A stretch of 64,000 bases of DNA from Actinoalloteichus_B caeruleus (GTDB lineage: Bacteria; Actinomycetota; Actinomycetes; Mycobacteriales; Pseudonocardiaceae), in the NCBI RefSeq assembly GCF_000718005.1, contig NZ_JODV01000003.1, one strand, 5' to 3'. Shown piece by piece: positions 41,533-50,118 of this stretch. A program made the position numbers and the translations under genes. The stretch's first letter is position 1. The number at the start of each line of letters is the position of its first letter. Under the pieces are notes generated by a model. The model worked only from the letters and a program-made list of their open reading frames with translations, had not been told where the DNA came from and did no database searches.

Positions 41533-42300
41533 TCAGCGGACCGCGCTGCCCAGCCGCCGGGACAACTCGGTCGCACCGTCGCGGATCAGCTTCTCCCACC
41601 GCTGCCAGGCGGCCTCGCCGTGACGGATGGTCGGCACCGACATGCTCATCGCGGCCACCCACTCGCCCGAGTAGTCGGTCACCGGCGCTGCCACGCATCC
41701 GACATCGGGGTTGGACTCGCACATCTCGTAGGCGACGCCGGTCCGGCGCACCTCGCCGAGCTGGGCGCGGAGCGCGGCGGCCGAGGTGATGCTCCTCGGC
41801 GTCAGGGCGACCAGCTCCTGCTCCCGCAGGAGCTGGTCGAGCCGGTCGGCCGGCAGTCCCGCGAGCAGCACCTTGCCGACGGCGGTGCAGTGCGCGGGCA
41901 GCCGCCGCCCGACGGCGGAGATCATCCGGACCGAGTGGGTCGAGTCGATCTTGCACACGTACACGACCTCCGCGCCGTCCAGCACGGCGACGTGCACGGT
42001 CTCGTCGCACTCCGCGGCGACGCGCCGGGTGACGGCCTCGCCCTCCACCGCCAGGTCCAGGTCCTGTTGGTAGCGGGCACCCAGTTCCAACAGCCGGGGC
42101 CCCAGCTTGTACACCCCGTCCTTGCCCGGCCGCCTGGCCAGGTAGCCACGGCTGACCAGGGTGTTGAGCAGTTCGTGCGCGGTGGACCTCGGCAGGCCGA
42201 GCCGGGCGGCGATGTCCGGCGCGGACAGCGAGCTTCGTTCTCCGAGGAACAGTTCGAGGACATCGGCGGCGCGCATGACCGCCGGTACGAGTCGGGGCAT
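41533..42300 (-). CDS. IclR-family transcriptional regulator
   Basis: 255 aa. The N-terminal winged helix (PAVMRAADVLELFL, LSAPDIAARLGLPRSTAHELLNTLVSRGYL in outline) is followed by the IclR effector domain: AVLDGAEVVYVCKIDS, GRRLPAHCTAVGKVLLAGL, and GVAYEMCESNPDVGCVAAPV with the conserved Cys-containing ligand pocket. ATG 42300 has GAGGAGAC upstream. It is the last gene of a run on the minus strand after the sugar dehydrogenase and ketoglutarate-semialdehyde dehydrogenase genes and is the probable regulator of that catabolic cluster. Confidence 0.92.
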   Translation of the reverse strand: MPRLVPAVMRAADVLELFLGERSSLSAPDIAARLGLPRSTAHELLNTLVSRGYLARRPGKDGVYKLGPRLLELGARYQQDLDLAVEGEAVTRRVAAECDETVHVAVLDGAEVVYVCKIDSTHSVRMISAVGRRLPAHCTAVGKVLLAGLPADRLDQLLREQELVALTPRSITSAAALRAQLGEVRRTGVAYEMCESNPDVGCVAAPVTDYSGEWVAAMSMSVPTIRHGEAAWQRWEKLIRDGATELSRRLGSAVR

Positions 42301-42481
42301 CGCCGCTGGTCTCCTCGTGGCTGTGGGGGTGGGCCGGAGCGGGACCGCTCCGCCGGCGACCCGGGATCGAACGGTGGGCGGACCGGGGGTCCGGTGCCCG
42401 GACCGTCGGACCTCGGCCGCCGCCGGCCCCGGCACGGAACGGTTCGAGTGCCGGGAGCCAGCGGTGTTCGCGCGGGACAGG

Positions 42482-44077
42482 CTACTCGGCGGTCACCGGG
42501 TCCGTGGTGACCCGCCCGTTGACCAGCCGGACGATGCCGTCCGGGTTCTCGTTCCGCAGGGCGGAGGGGAGCACCGCCGCCGGCGCGGCCTGGTAGGCGA
42601 CCGGTCGTTGGAAACGGCGGATGGCCGAGGTGCCGACCGAGGTCGACCAGGCGGCGGTCGTCGACGGGTACGGCCCGCCGTGCTGCTGGGCGAAGCTGAC
42701 CGCCACTCCGGTGGGGAACCCGTTCCAGACCAGGCGACCGCTGAGCGCCACCAGCCGGGCGATCGGCTCGGCGAGCCGGTCCTCCTCGCCGGGTTCGGCG
42801 TGCACCGTCGCGGTGAGGCTGCCGGGCACCTCGGCCAGCGCGGCGAGGACGTCCTCCGTGGAGCCGTACTCCACGAGGACGACGACGGGCCCGAAGTGCT
42901 CCTCGCGCAGCTGCTCGTGGCGCAGGTAGCCGGCGACGTCGGTGCGCAGCACCACCACCGGGGAGCGCAGGCCCCCTCCGTCGGCGACCACCTCCGTCAG
43001 CACGTCCACCCCGTCGAGGTCCCGGGTCTCGGCGAGCTGGGCCGCCAGCCCCCGCTGGATCTGCGGGGAGAGCAGGGTGCCGGGGCTGACCTGCTGGGCG
43101 GCGGAGGTGAAGGCCGACTCGAACTCCGCCGCACCGGCGGGGAGCAGCACGATCCCCGGCTTGGTGCAGAACTGCCCGTTGCCCATCGTGAAGGACTGCG
43201 CCAGCCCGGCCGCGATCTCCTCGGCCCTCGCGGCGACGGCCGCCTCGCTGAGGAGGACGGGGTTGGTGCTGCCCATCTCGGCGTACACCGGGATCGGCTC
43301 CGGTCGCGCCGCCGCCGCGTCGTGCAGTGCCCGGCCGGCCCGGAGCGACCCGGTGAACCCGACGGCCTTGACGGCCGGATCGATGACCAGGGCCTGCCCG
43401 ACCTCGGGACCCGCACCGTGCAGCAGGGCGAAGACACCGGCGGGGAGACCCGAGTCCGCGACGGCCTCGACGACGATCCGCCCGGTCAGCTCGGAGGTCG
43501 CCGGGTGCGCGGGATGCGCCTTGAGCACGACGGGGGAGCCCGCCGCCAACGCCGAGGCGGTGTCACCGCCGGCGACCGAGAAGGCGAACGGGAAGTTGCT
43601 GGCGCTGAAGACGGCCACCGGCCCGAGCGGGACCTGGAGGCGGCGCAGGTCGGGGCGCGGCGGGATCGCGGAGGGGTCAGGGGTGTCGATGGTGGCGTCC
43701 AGGTGGGCGCCGCTGGCGATCAGGTCAGCGAACATGCGGAGCTGGGCGTTCGTCCTGGCCAGTTCGCCGCGCAACCGGGTCTCGCCCAGCGCGGTCTCCT
43801 CGTCCGCCGCGGCGACCAGCTCGTCGGCGGCCCCCTCGATCCCGGTCGCGATCCGCCGCAGCAGCTCGGCCCGGGTCGTCGCCGGGGTCGCGGCGTACAC
43901 CGGGGCGGCCAGGGCCGCAGCTGCGGTCGCGGCACGCACCTCGGCCACCGTCGCCTGGTGGAAGGCGGGGCCCTGCTCACCGGTGGCCGGGCGGGTCTGC
44001 CGCAGATCGGCCGGCCCCTCGGTGCTCTCCTCACCGGCGATGAGGTTGGCACCGGTGAGCGCGCGGGTGCTCGGCAT
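42482..44077 (-). CDS. NAD(P)-dependent aldehyde dehydrogenase, 2,5-dioxovalerate (alpha-ketoglutarate semialdehyde) type
   Basis: 531 aa, near the size of KGSADH enzymes that oxidise alpha-ketoglutarate semialdehyde to alpha-ketoglutarate, the last step of non-phosphorylative pentose and hexarate degradation. Seen: FSASNFPFAFSVAGGDTASALAAGSPVVLK (in outline), FTGSLRAGRAL, YAEMGSTNPV with the general-base Glu, GQFCTKPG with the catalytic Cys, and WNGFPTGVAVSFAQQHGGPYPSTT, diagnostic for this subgroup. ATG 44077 has GAGGAGGA 6 nt upstream, better than the ATG at 44110. It follows the zinc dehydrogenase gene (116-nt gap) on the same strand. Confidence 0.9.
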   Translation of the reverse strand: MPSTRALTGANLIAGEESTEGPADLRQTRPATGEQGPAFHQATVAEVRAATAAAALAAPVYAATPATTRAELLRRIATGIEGAADELVAAADEETALGETRLRGELARTNAQLRMFADLIASGAHLDATIDTPDPSAIPPRPDLRRLQVPLGPVAVFSASNFPFAFSVAGGDTASALAAGSPVVLKAHPAHPATSELTGRIVVEAVADSGLPAGVFALLHGAGPEVGQALVIDPAVKAVGFTGSLRAGRALHDAAAARPEPIPVYAEMGSTNPVLLSEAAVAARAEEIAAGLAQSFTMGNGQFCTKPGIVLLPAGAAEFESAFTSAAQQVSPGTLLSPQIQRGLAAQLAETRDLDGVDVLTEVVADGGGLRSPVVVLRTDVAGYLRHEQLREEHFGPVVVLVEYGSTEDVLAALAEVPGSLTATVHAEPGEEDRLAEPIARLVALSGRLVWNGFPTGVAVSFAQQHGGPYPSTTAAWSTSVGTSAIRRFQRPVAYQAAPAAVLPSALRNENPDGIVRLVNGRVTTDPVTAE

Positions 44078-44192
44078 CGTCGTCCTCCTCAGTTCGTGCG
44101 CTGTCGACATGGGTGCTCCGTGGCGGCTGTCCGGTCAGCCTGGAGTCGCCCGGCGCGGGGTTCCGCTCCGGGGCGGTGCGTCTGGTCGCGGA

Positions 44193-45278
44193 TCAGGCCG
44201 TGGCGTCCGGCACGAGCAGGATCTTGCCCAGGCCCGGCGGTCGTCGTTGCAGCAGGTCCAGCGCGCGTTCGTACCCGCTGAGCGGCACGCGGTGCGAGAC
44301 GAGGGGGGCCAGGTCGAGCACACCCGCCGCCAACAGGCCGATCGTGTGGGCCCAGGCTGCCGGGCTCGCACCGAACACGCCCAGGACCGTCAGCTGTTTC
44401 AACGCGAACACGTCCGGGTCCATCGCGATCTCGCCCGTGCCGGCGATGCCCTCCAACACCACGGTGCCGCCCCGACGAGCGAGGTCGAAGGCCGTCGGGA
44501 CGACGCTCGCGGCCCCGGTGGCCTCGAAGACGAGGTCGGCGGTGCCGGCGGCGGAGGACACCTCCTCGCCCAGGAGGCAGCGGGTCGCGCCGAACCGCTC
44601 CGCGAGGGGGAACTGGTGGGCGCGGCGGCCGACGACGGTCAGCGAGGCCGGCCGGTGGGCGGCGAGCATCTGCACCGCCAGCAGGCTGAGGGTGCCGGTG
44701 CCCAGCACGGCGAAGTGGCCGCCGGCGAGCGGAGGTGCGGCGAGCAGCCCGGCGGCCACGCAGGCGGCGGGCTCCAGCAGCGCGCAGTGCTCGAGTTCGG
44801 TTCCCGGCGGCAAGGGGTCGGGCAGGCGGTGGACGAGCCGCGCGGGCACGAGCACCCGGTGACTGAAGGCGCCCGGGTGGGTGAAACCCGTCTCCGCGTA
44901 CTCCGCGGTGCACAGGGTGGGTTCCGCCGCCCTGCACCGGGCGCAGACACCGCAGGACCTGAACCCCTCGGCGATCACCGGGTCGCCGGGGCGGACGTGC
45001 CGCACGTCGGGGCCGACCGCCAACACCGAACCGGCCCACTCGTGGCCGGGGATGACGGGGTAACGCACGATCTCGGCCGGTCGGCGGCCTTCGAAGAGTT
45101 CCACGTCGGATCCGCAGATGCCCGCGGCCGCCACCTCGACGAGCGCCTCCCCCGGCCCGGGCTCGGGCGGCGCGTGTTCGATCAGCCGGTGTTGGCCGGG
45201 CCCGAGCACCTCCACCGCGACGGTGGGGGGCCTCCCTCCTGGCCAGGTCGCCGACTCCGCCGTACTCGCCTCGGTCAC
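44193..45278 (-). CDS. Zinc-dependent sugar/polyol dehydrogenase (MDR family)
   Basis: 361 aa medium-chain dehydrogenase. Catalytic zinc ligands: Cys in AGICGSDVELFEG, His-Glu in PGHEWAGSV and the C-terminal partner Glu in LEPAACVAAG. Structural zinc site: CGVCARCRAAEPTLC with four Cys. The Rossmann motif is AVLGTGTLSLLAV (GTGTLS). It resembles L-threonine/sorbitol-type dehydrogenases and probably oxidises a sugar or polyol to its lactone or ketose, feeding the cluster. GTG 45278 was chosen for AGGGAGGA 8 nt upstream. The first gene of the minus-strand run dehydrogenase-aldDH-IclR. Confidence 0.88.
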   Translation of the reverse strand: MTEASTAESATWPGGRPPTVAVEVLGPGQHRLIEHAPPEPGPGEALVEVAAAGICGSDVELFEGRRPAEIVRYPVIPGHEWAGSVLAVGPDVRHVRPGDPVIAEGFRSCGVCARCRAAEPTLCTAEYAETGFTHPGAFSHRVLVPARLVHRLPDPLPPGTELEHCALLEPAACVAAGLLAAPPLAGGHFAVLGTGTLSLLAVQMLAAHRPASLTVVGRRAHQFPLAERFGATRCLLGEEVSSAAGTADLVFEATGAASVVPTAFDLARRGGTVVLEGIAGTGEIAMDPDVFALKQLTVLGVFGASPAAWAHTIGLLAAGVLDLAPLVSHRVPLSGYERALDLLQRRPPGLGKILLVPDATA

Positions 45279-45330
45279 CTCGGACTTCCTCCCTGCCGAG
45301 TCTGGCCACATCGTGTCGTTTCCCGCCGGA

Positions 45331-45343
45331 CGATATCCGAAAT
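45331..45343 (-). promoter_or_regulatory. GATATTTCGG-type element, copy 1
   Basis: On the minus strand it reads ATTTCGGATATCG, about 55 nt before the start of the zinc-dehydrogenase gene. It shares the ATTTCGGAY core with four other intergenic copies in the window. Confidence 0.5.
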
Positions 45344-45421
45344 GCTGGACGCTATCGGGAATCTCCGTTCACCCTAACACCGGGAGAGGGGGTGGAGGAG
45401 GGGGATCGACCGGCCACTTCC

Positions 45422-45433
45422 TGCCGAAATATC
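45422..45433 (-). promoter_or_regulatory. GATATTTCGG-type element, copy 2
   Basis: Minus-strand GATATTTCGGCA in the same divergent region; an exact GATATTTCGG core. Confidence 0.5.
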
Positions 45434-45469
45434 TGCTCGAACTCGCGAACTTCCCGACCCGGGCCACTC

Positions 45470-45499
45470 TTGACGGTACTGATAACGAGGCCGTAGTTT
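45470..45499 (+). promoter_or_regulatory. Promoter of the TIM-barrel/dehydratase transcript
   Basis: TTGACG (45470-45475), an 18-nt spacer, TAGTTT (45494-45499). The predicted start is near 45506, about 22 nt before element copy 3. Confidence 0.55.
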
Positions 45500-45527
45500 T
45501 TGTTCGTAGATACGGAGTGTGTACGTG

Positions 45528-45537
45528 ATTTCGGACA
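45528..45537 (+). promoter_or_regulatory. GATATTTCGG-type element, copy 3
   Basis: ATTTCGGACA about 22 nt downstream of the predicted transcription start, the same spacing as copy 5 has from its own promoter at 56.6 kb. Confidence 0.5.
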
Positions 45538-45645
45538 ACCGTCGAGTGTGGGCCGCCCGAAGAGGTCTCCCCGACGGGTCCGACGGGCGCCGGATCCTGC
45601 GGCGCGACCCGGCGTGCGAGGACGGCACAAGACCGACGGGATGGT

Positions 45646-46620
45646 GTGGTGGCAGCGAACGAGGGACAACCGGCAGATCACGGTTCGGCGGGGCGAGCGC
45701 TGGTCGCGGGGCTGGGTTTCGGTGCGGGTGAACCCGCACCGCCCGCCTCCCCGGTGCGGTTCCCCGATGGCGGCGCGTTCCGCGTGGAGATTCCCTCGGT
45801 GGAGGGACCGGGGCCGCTTGCCGCCGTGCTCGACGAGATCGAGGCACGAGGGCTGCTCGTCCACCGCGTCAGCCAGGGCAGCGGCGTGATGATGCTCAGC
45901 GACAACGAGATCACCGAGATGCTGGACATGTGCGACCGCGCCCAGGTCGAACTGTGCCTCTTCCTCGGCCCGAGGGCCAGTTGGGACACCGGAGCCGGCC
46001 GGTACACCTCGGCCGGAGGGCTGGGAACCCGGGCGCGCGGCGGCGACCAGCTCCGCTACTGCGTGGACGACGCCCTGCGAGCCGTGGAGCTCGGCGTCCG
46101 CTCGCTCCTGGTCGGCGACGAGGGGGTGTTGTGGACGCTGCACCGGCTGCGCCTGGCTGGCAGCCTCCCCGCCGACACCCGGTTCAAGGTGTCCGCCCTG
46201 ATCGGACCGGCCAACCCGGCGTCCTTCGCCCTGTTCGAGGGCATCGGGGCCGACTCCATCAACGTGCCAGGTGACCTGAGCCTGGCGCAGCTGGCGTCGA
46301 TCCGGGCCGCCGGACGCGCCGCCATCGACCTTTACGTGGAGTCCCCGGACAACCTCGGCGGCTTCGTCCGCCACTTCGAGGCGCCGGAACTCGTCCGCAC
46401 CGTGGCGCCGGTGTACCTGAAGTTCGGGCTCCGCAACGCGCCCGACATCTACCCGGTCGGCGAACACCTGCGGGACGTGGCGGTGCGCAGCGGCAGGGAA
46501 CGGGTCCGACGCGCGGAGCTCGGCATGGCCCTGCTGGACCGCCACGGGCTCCTGGCCGAGGCGTCACCGCGCGGCGCCCGCGACATCGGCCCGTTGACCC
46601 GTCTGCCCGCGCCCGAGTGA
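45646..46620 (+). CDS. TIM-barrel protein of unknown role, U32-peptidase-like
   Basis: 324 aa without signal or membrane segments. Alternating strands and helices and the segments VEIPSVEGPGPLAAVLDEIE, VSALIGPANPASFALFEGIGADSINVPGDLS (outline), IDLYVESPDNLGGFVRHFEAPEL and VYLKFGLRNAPDIYP suggest a (beta/alpha)8 barrel. Such proteins are sometimes labelled U32-like peptidases beside mandelate-racemase-type genes in actinobacteria. It lies 70 nt upstream of the sugar-acid dehydratase on one transcript, so a catabolic role (dehydratase, isomerase or aldolase on a keto-deoxy acid) fits better than proteolysis. The start (GTG 45646) is uncertain: no strong ribosome site, and a GTG follows at 45649. 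Confidence 0.65.
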   Translation: MVAANEGQPADHGSAGRALVAGLGFGAGEPAPPASPVRFPDGGAFRVEIPSVEGPGPLAAVLDEIEARGLLVHRVSQGSGVMMLSDNEITEMLDMCDRAQVELCLFLGPRASWDTGAGRYTSAGGLGTRARGGDQLRYCVDDALRAVELGVRSLLVGDEGVLWTLHRLRLAGSLPADTRFKVSALIGPANPASFALFEGIGADSINVPGDLSLAQLASIRAAGRAAIDLYVESPDNLGGFVRHFEAPELVRTVAPVYLKFGLRNAPDIYPVGEHLRDVAVRSGRERVRRAELGMALLDRHGLLAEASPRGARDIGPLTRLPAPE

Positions 46621-46690
46621 TCCCGCGATCAGGCGCGGACGGCGGGGTGAACCCCATGACAAGGACGGCAAGGATGACAGGGACGGCACA

Positions 46691-47842
46691 GTGAAGATCT
46701 CCAACATTCGCACCGTGGTACTGGGCACGCCGTGGCGGAACCTCACCTACGTGGTGGTCGAGACCGACGAGGGCCTCACCGGCGTCGGCGAGGCCCGGAT
46801 GCTCAACCACACCGACGCGCTCATCGGCTACCTCACCGAGGCCGCGCCGAACCACGTGGTGGGCTCCGACCCCTTCGACATCGAGTCCCTGGTCCACCGG
46901 ATGTACAACCTGGACTACGGGCGGGCCGGCGAGATCGTGATGTCCGGTATCGCCTGCGTCGAGATGGCGTGCTGGGACATCGTCGGCAAGGCCCTCGGCC
47001 AGCCCGTCTACCGGTTGCTGGGTGGAGCCGTGCGCGACCGGATCAAGGCCTACGCCAACGGCTGGTACACCGTCGAGCGTTCCCCCGAGGAGTTCCACGC
47101 CGCGGCGAGGACCGTGGTGGAGCGCGGGTACCGGGCGCTCAAGTTCGACCCGTTCGGCCCCGGGACCATGGAACTCGACCACACCGAGACGATGCGGTCG
47201 GTCTCCCTGGTCGAGGCCGTCCGCGACGCAGTCGGCCCGGACGTGGAACTGCTGGTCGAGATGCACGGCCGCTTCACGGCGGCCACCGCCTCCCGGCTCG
47301 CCCGGCTCCTCGAGCCCTACGACCCGGCCTGGTTGGAGGAGCCGGTCCCGCCGGACGACATCGAGTCGCTCGCCAAGTTCGCCGCGCGGGCCAACGCCCC
47401 GGTGGCCACGGGCGAGCGGTTGCACACCCGCCACGAGTTCCGCCAGCTGTTCGCGCTCCAGGCCGCCGACATCGTGCAGCCGGACATCTCCCACTTCGGC
47501 GGGATCCTGGAGACCAAGAAGCTCGCCGCCACCGCGGAGACGCACCACGTGCTCATCGCCCCGCACAACGTCGGTGGAGCGGTGCTCACCGCCGCGAACC
47601 TGCACCTGGCGGCCTGCACCACCAACTTCAAGATCCAGGAACACTTCAACGACTTCGCCGACTCCTTCGTCAAGCAGGTCGCGCCGGGCAACCCCGAGGT
47701 GGTGGACGGCTACTTCGCCCTGCCCACCGGGCCCGGTCTCGGCGTGGAACTGGATCTGGACGCGGTGGCCGAACACCCGCGCCAGCAGGCCAACTTCAAC
47801 CTGTTCAAGGAGGGCTGGGAGAAGCGGGACACCGCCGGCTGA
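46691..47842 (+). CDS. Enolase-superfamily sugar-acid dehydratase (galactonate/gluconate-dehydratase-like)
   Basis: 383 aa. Catalytic residues of the mandelate racemase/dehydratase group: Lys151-x-Asp153 (LKFDP), metal ligands Glu190 (VEMHGRF), Glu216 (LEEP) and Glu242 (GERLHT), and the Asp265/His292 pair (QPDISHFGG, APHNVGG). His192 in the MHGR segment matches sugar-acid dehydratases of the galactonate type. The enzyme should remove water from an aldonic acid to give a 2-keto-3-deoxy acid. GTG 46691 has a weak ribosome site. It is convergent with the SMP-30 lactonase gene across a 13-bp hairpin and follows the TIM-barrel gene. The exact substrate is not deducible. Confidence 0.87.
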   Translation: MKISNIRTVVLGTPWRNLTYVVVETDEGLTGVGEARMLNHTDALIGYLTEAAPNHVVGSDPFDIESLVHRMYNLDYGRAGEIVMSGIACVEMACWDIVGKALGQPVYRLLGGAVRDRIKAYANGWYTVERSPEEFHAAARTVVERGYRALKFDPFGPGTMELDHTETMRSVSLVEAVRDAVGPDVELLVEMHGRFTAATASRLARLLEPYDPAWLEEPVPPDDIESLAKFAARANAPVATGERLHTRHEFRQLFALQAADIVQPDISHFGGILETKKLAATAETHHVLIAPHNVGGAVLTAANLHLAACTTNFKIQEHFNDFADSFVKQVAPGNPEVVDGYFALPTGPGLGVELDLDAVAEHPRQQANFNLFKEGWEKRDTAG

Positions 47843-47848
47843 GCGGGA

Positions 47849-47885
47849 GGCGTGGGCGGTGCCCCTCCTGGCCACCGCCCACGCC
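47849..47885. terminator. Bidirectional hairpin terminator
   Basis: GGCGTGGGCGGTG (47849-47861) and CACCGCCCACGCC (47873-47885) form a perfect 13-bp stem with an 11-nt loop between convergent dehydratase and lactonase genes. Confidence 0.75.
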
Positions 47886-47903
47886 CCCGGGTGCCGACCG
47901 CCC

Positions 47904-48779
47904 TCAGCCCGGCAGGACACCCTCGTCGAGGCCCGCGAAGGAGTGGACGGGCAGGCCTCGGACCCCGGTGTCGGCGAGGTGGAGCGCGCCAGCGGCCGGT
48001 TCCGGGTCCGCCAGCCCGTCGCGGGAGGTGGTGACGTACAACTGGTCGAGGTCCGGGCCGCCGAAGGCGCAGGCCGTCACCTGGCGGACCGGGACCTCGA
48101 CGACGGCCTCCAGCTCGCCCTCCGGCGAGTAGCAACGCACCGCCGACCCGCCCCACATCGCCACCCACAACCGGCCGTGGGCGTCGATCGCCATGCCGTC
48201 CGGCGACCCGTGCTCCTCCGGGATCTCGACCAGCGGCCGGCGGTTCAGGAACTCACCTCGGGCGGCGTCGAAGTCGAAGACGTCGACCCGGCCGGTGGGC
48301 GTGTCGACGTAGTACACGAGCTGCCCGTCCGGGCTCCACACCAACCCGTTCGAGATCGTCACCGGGGTGAGCACCCGGTGCGTGCCGCCGTCCGGGTCCA
48401 GACGCCACAGCGTGCCCCGTTCCGGTGTGGCGTCGAAGGCCATCGAGCCGGCGTAGAAACGCCCCTGCGGGTCACAGCCCCCCTCGTTCATCCGCACTCC
48501 CGGGTCCGACCACAGCTCGGGCAGTCGCGACGGTTCGTCCGCCCCTTCGGGCAGCACGGCGAACCCCCGGTCGATGGCCAGCACGAGACCACCCGACCGG
48601 TTCGGGCGGACCACCGCCGCGACCGAGCCCACCCTCGTCCGGGTGATCCCGCCGTCGGCCGCCAGGGTCAGGACGTCGCCGGCGAGCATGTCCACGAAGT
48701 GGAGTCGGCCAGTCGCGGGGTTCCAGACGGGCCCCTCGCCGTGGTGGGTCACGGGGTCGGAGACGGCTTCGGCTCTCAT
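47904..48779 (-). CDS. SMP-30/gluconolactonase-family sugar lactonase
   Basis: 291 aa six-bladed propeller hydrolase opening aldonolactones. Metal ligands: Glu in THHGEGPVWNP, Asn in SNGLVWSPDG and in the MNEGGCDPQGRFYAGSM segment, Asp in GSPDGMAIDAHGRLWVAMW. ATG 48779 has AAGGGTG just upstream. Together with the zinc dehydrogenase (sugar to lactone) and the dehydratase (aldonate to keto-deoxy acid) it supplies the middle step of the inferred oxidative pathway. Confidence 0.92.
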   Translation of the reverse strand: MRAEAVSDPVTHHGEGPVWNPATGRLHFVDMLAGDVLTLAADGGITRTRVGSVAAVVRPNRSGGLVLAIDRGFAVLPEGADEPSRLPELWSDPGVRMNEGGCDPQGRFYAGSMAFDATPERGTLWRLDPDGGTHRVLTPVTISNGLVWSPDGQLVYYVDTPTGRVDVFDFDAARGEFLNRRPLVEIPEEHGSPDGMAIDAHGRLWVAMWGGSAVRCYSPEGELEAVVEVPVRQVTACAFGGPDLDQLYVTTSRDGLADPEPAAGALHLADTGVRGLPVHSFAGLDEGVLPG

Positions 48780-49005
48780 CGGCACCCTTCGATCGTCAAG
48801 TGGGACAACGGGGGGACCGTAACCCGGGGCCGACGGTCGGACAACGCTCACCGGCCCGGCCGCCCAGTGCCCGGTCGCTCCTCGCCCCCGGTGGGAGGCC
48901 CGAGGCCGCCGACCGGTCCCCGGCTCCAGCGGCGGGCGGTGCGTGGGGTGGCACCGCGCCGGTCGTGTCCCGGCACCGGGCGAGGGCCCTCGTGGCGGGA
49001 AGGGG

Positions 49006-50049
49006 TCAGCCCACCGACCGGGGTGGGGTGCTGTCCCGCAGGACGACCTCGCCACGTACCCGTCGAACCCGCGGCCGGTCCGTCTGCTGCTCGTCGAGCA
49101 CCAGGTCCACGGCCGTGGCGCCGAGCCGCTCCAGGGGCACCCGGACGGTGGTCAGCGCCGGGGTCACGTCGCGGAGGGTGGCGATGTCGTCGAAACCGGC
49201 CACCCCGACCTCGATCGGGAGGCGCACACCGTGGTCCCGGAGCGCGACCATCGCGCCGACGGCCATCACGTCGTTGACCGCGAAGACGCAGTCGACCTCT
49301 GCCCTGGTGGCGAGGAGTTCCTCGGCTGCCGAGTACCCGCCGTCGCGGGTGAAGTCGCCGTGGATCACGTGGTCGGGAGCGAGCGGCGCCCCGACCCTGG
49401 TGAGGCCTTCCCGGAACCCGGTCAGCCTGTCGCGGGCCGTGACGAGGTTGCGAGGACCGGCGAGCACCGCGAACCGGCGGTAACCGCGTTCGTGCAGCGC
49501 CCCGGCCAGCGAGCGAGCACCCGCGCGGTTCTCCAACACCACGGTGTCGACCTGGAGGCGGGGCTGGCTGACCAGCGCGACGCGCCCACCGATGGCCTGG
49601 AACTTCTCCAGCTCGGCGGAGAGCCGCTCCACCAGGCCCCGGTCGGTCACCCGGCTGCCGGCCAGGACCACCGCCCTGGCGCGTTGGCCCCGGAGCGCGG
49701 AGAGGTACTGGATCTCCCGTTCCGGGCGCCGCATCGTGCTCGACATCGTCACGATCAGCTGATTCTCCTCCGCGCTGCGCATCACCCCGGCGGCGATGGA
49801 GGAGAAGTAGGGGTCGGCGATGTCGTGCACGATCAACCCGACGACGTCGGTGCGTCCTCGGGCCATCGCCTGGGCCTGGGCGTTCGCCGTGTAGTTCAGC
49901 TCGTGGGCGGCGCGCACCACGCTCTCCCGCAGGTCCTCCCGGACCTTGCGGGGGCTTCCGCTGAGGACCCTGGACGCGGTCGCCAAGGACACGCCCGCCG
50001 CCTTCGCGACGTCGACCAGGGTTGCCGACACGACGGCACGCTGCGACAT
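49006..50049 (-). CDS. LacI-family transcriptional regulator (first of two)
   Basis: 347 aa. N-terminal LacI HTH: VDVAKAAGVSLATASRVLSG followed by VVRAAHELNYTANAQAQAM (hinge). The periplasmic-binding-protein-like effector domain runs to the end (VGLIVHDIADPYFSSIAAGV, FAVNDVMAVGAMVALRDHG, VGVAGFDDIATLRDVTPALTTV). ATG 50049. A promoter on the minus strand (TTGACC, 18-nt spacer, TACGCT; plus coordinates 50119-50148) starts about 60 nt upstream. Lies between the lactonase and the ROK kinase genes and may control either. Effector unknown. Confidence 0.92.
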   Translation of the reverse strand: MSQRAVVSATLVDVAKAAGVSLATASRVLSGSPRKVREDLRESVVRAAHELNYTANAQAQAMARGRTDVVGLIVHDIADPYFSSIAAGVMRSAEENQLIVTMSSTMRRPEREIQYLSALRGQRARAVVLAGSRVTDRGLVERLSAELEKFQAIGGRVALVSQPRLQVDTVVLENRAGARSLAGALHERGYRRFAVLAGPRNLVTARDRLTGFREGLTRVGAPLAPDHVIHGDFTRDGGYSAAEELLATRAEVDCVFAVNDVMAVGAMVALRDHGVRLPIEVGVAGFDDIATLRDVTPALTTVRVPLERLGATAVDLVLDEQQTDRPRVRRVRGEVVLRDSTPPRSVG

Positions 50050-50118
50050 GTGATGACCCCCTGTGGCCGCGTCGCGCTCGACAGCGCCACCCAAGGAACG
50101 GAACCGTATCCCGCGACC

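Larger units (their letters stand above)
45279..45645. other. Divergent promoter region with three copies of a GATATTTCGG-type element
   Basis: 367 nt between the zinc dehydrogenase (minus) and the TIM-barrel gene (plus). Contains the three element copies listed separately, a rightward promoter (45470-45499) and an A/T-rich core unusual for this window. Confidence 0.6.

Noticed and set aside
45646..46620. Annotation as a U32 peptidase
   Set aside because: Resemblance is limited to the barrel pattern; I do not see a convincing peptidase U32 signature, and the context is sugar-acid catabolism.
47022..49277. 751-codon plus-strand frame across dehydratase and lactonase genes
   Set aside because: Out of frame with the dehydratase and antisense to the lactonase; the translation is low-complexity Arg/Ser/Pro.
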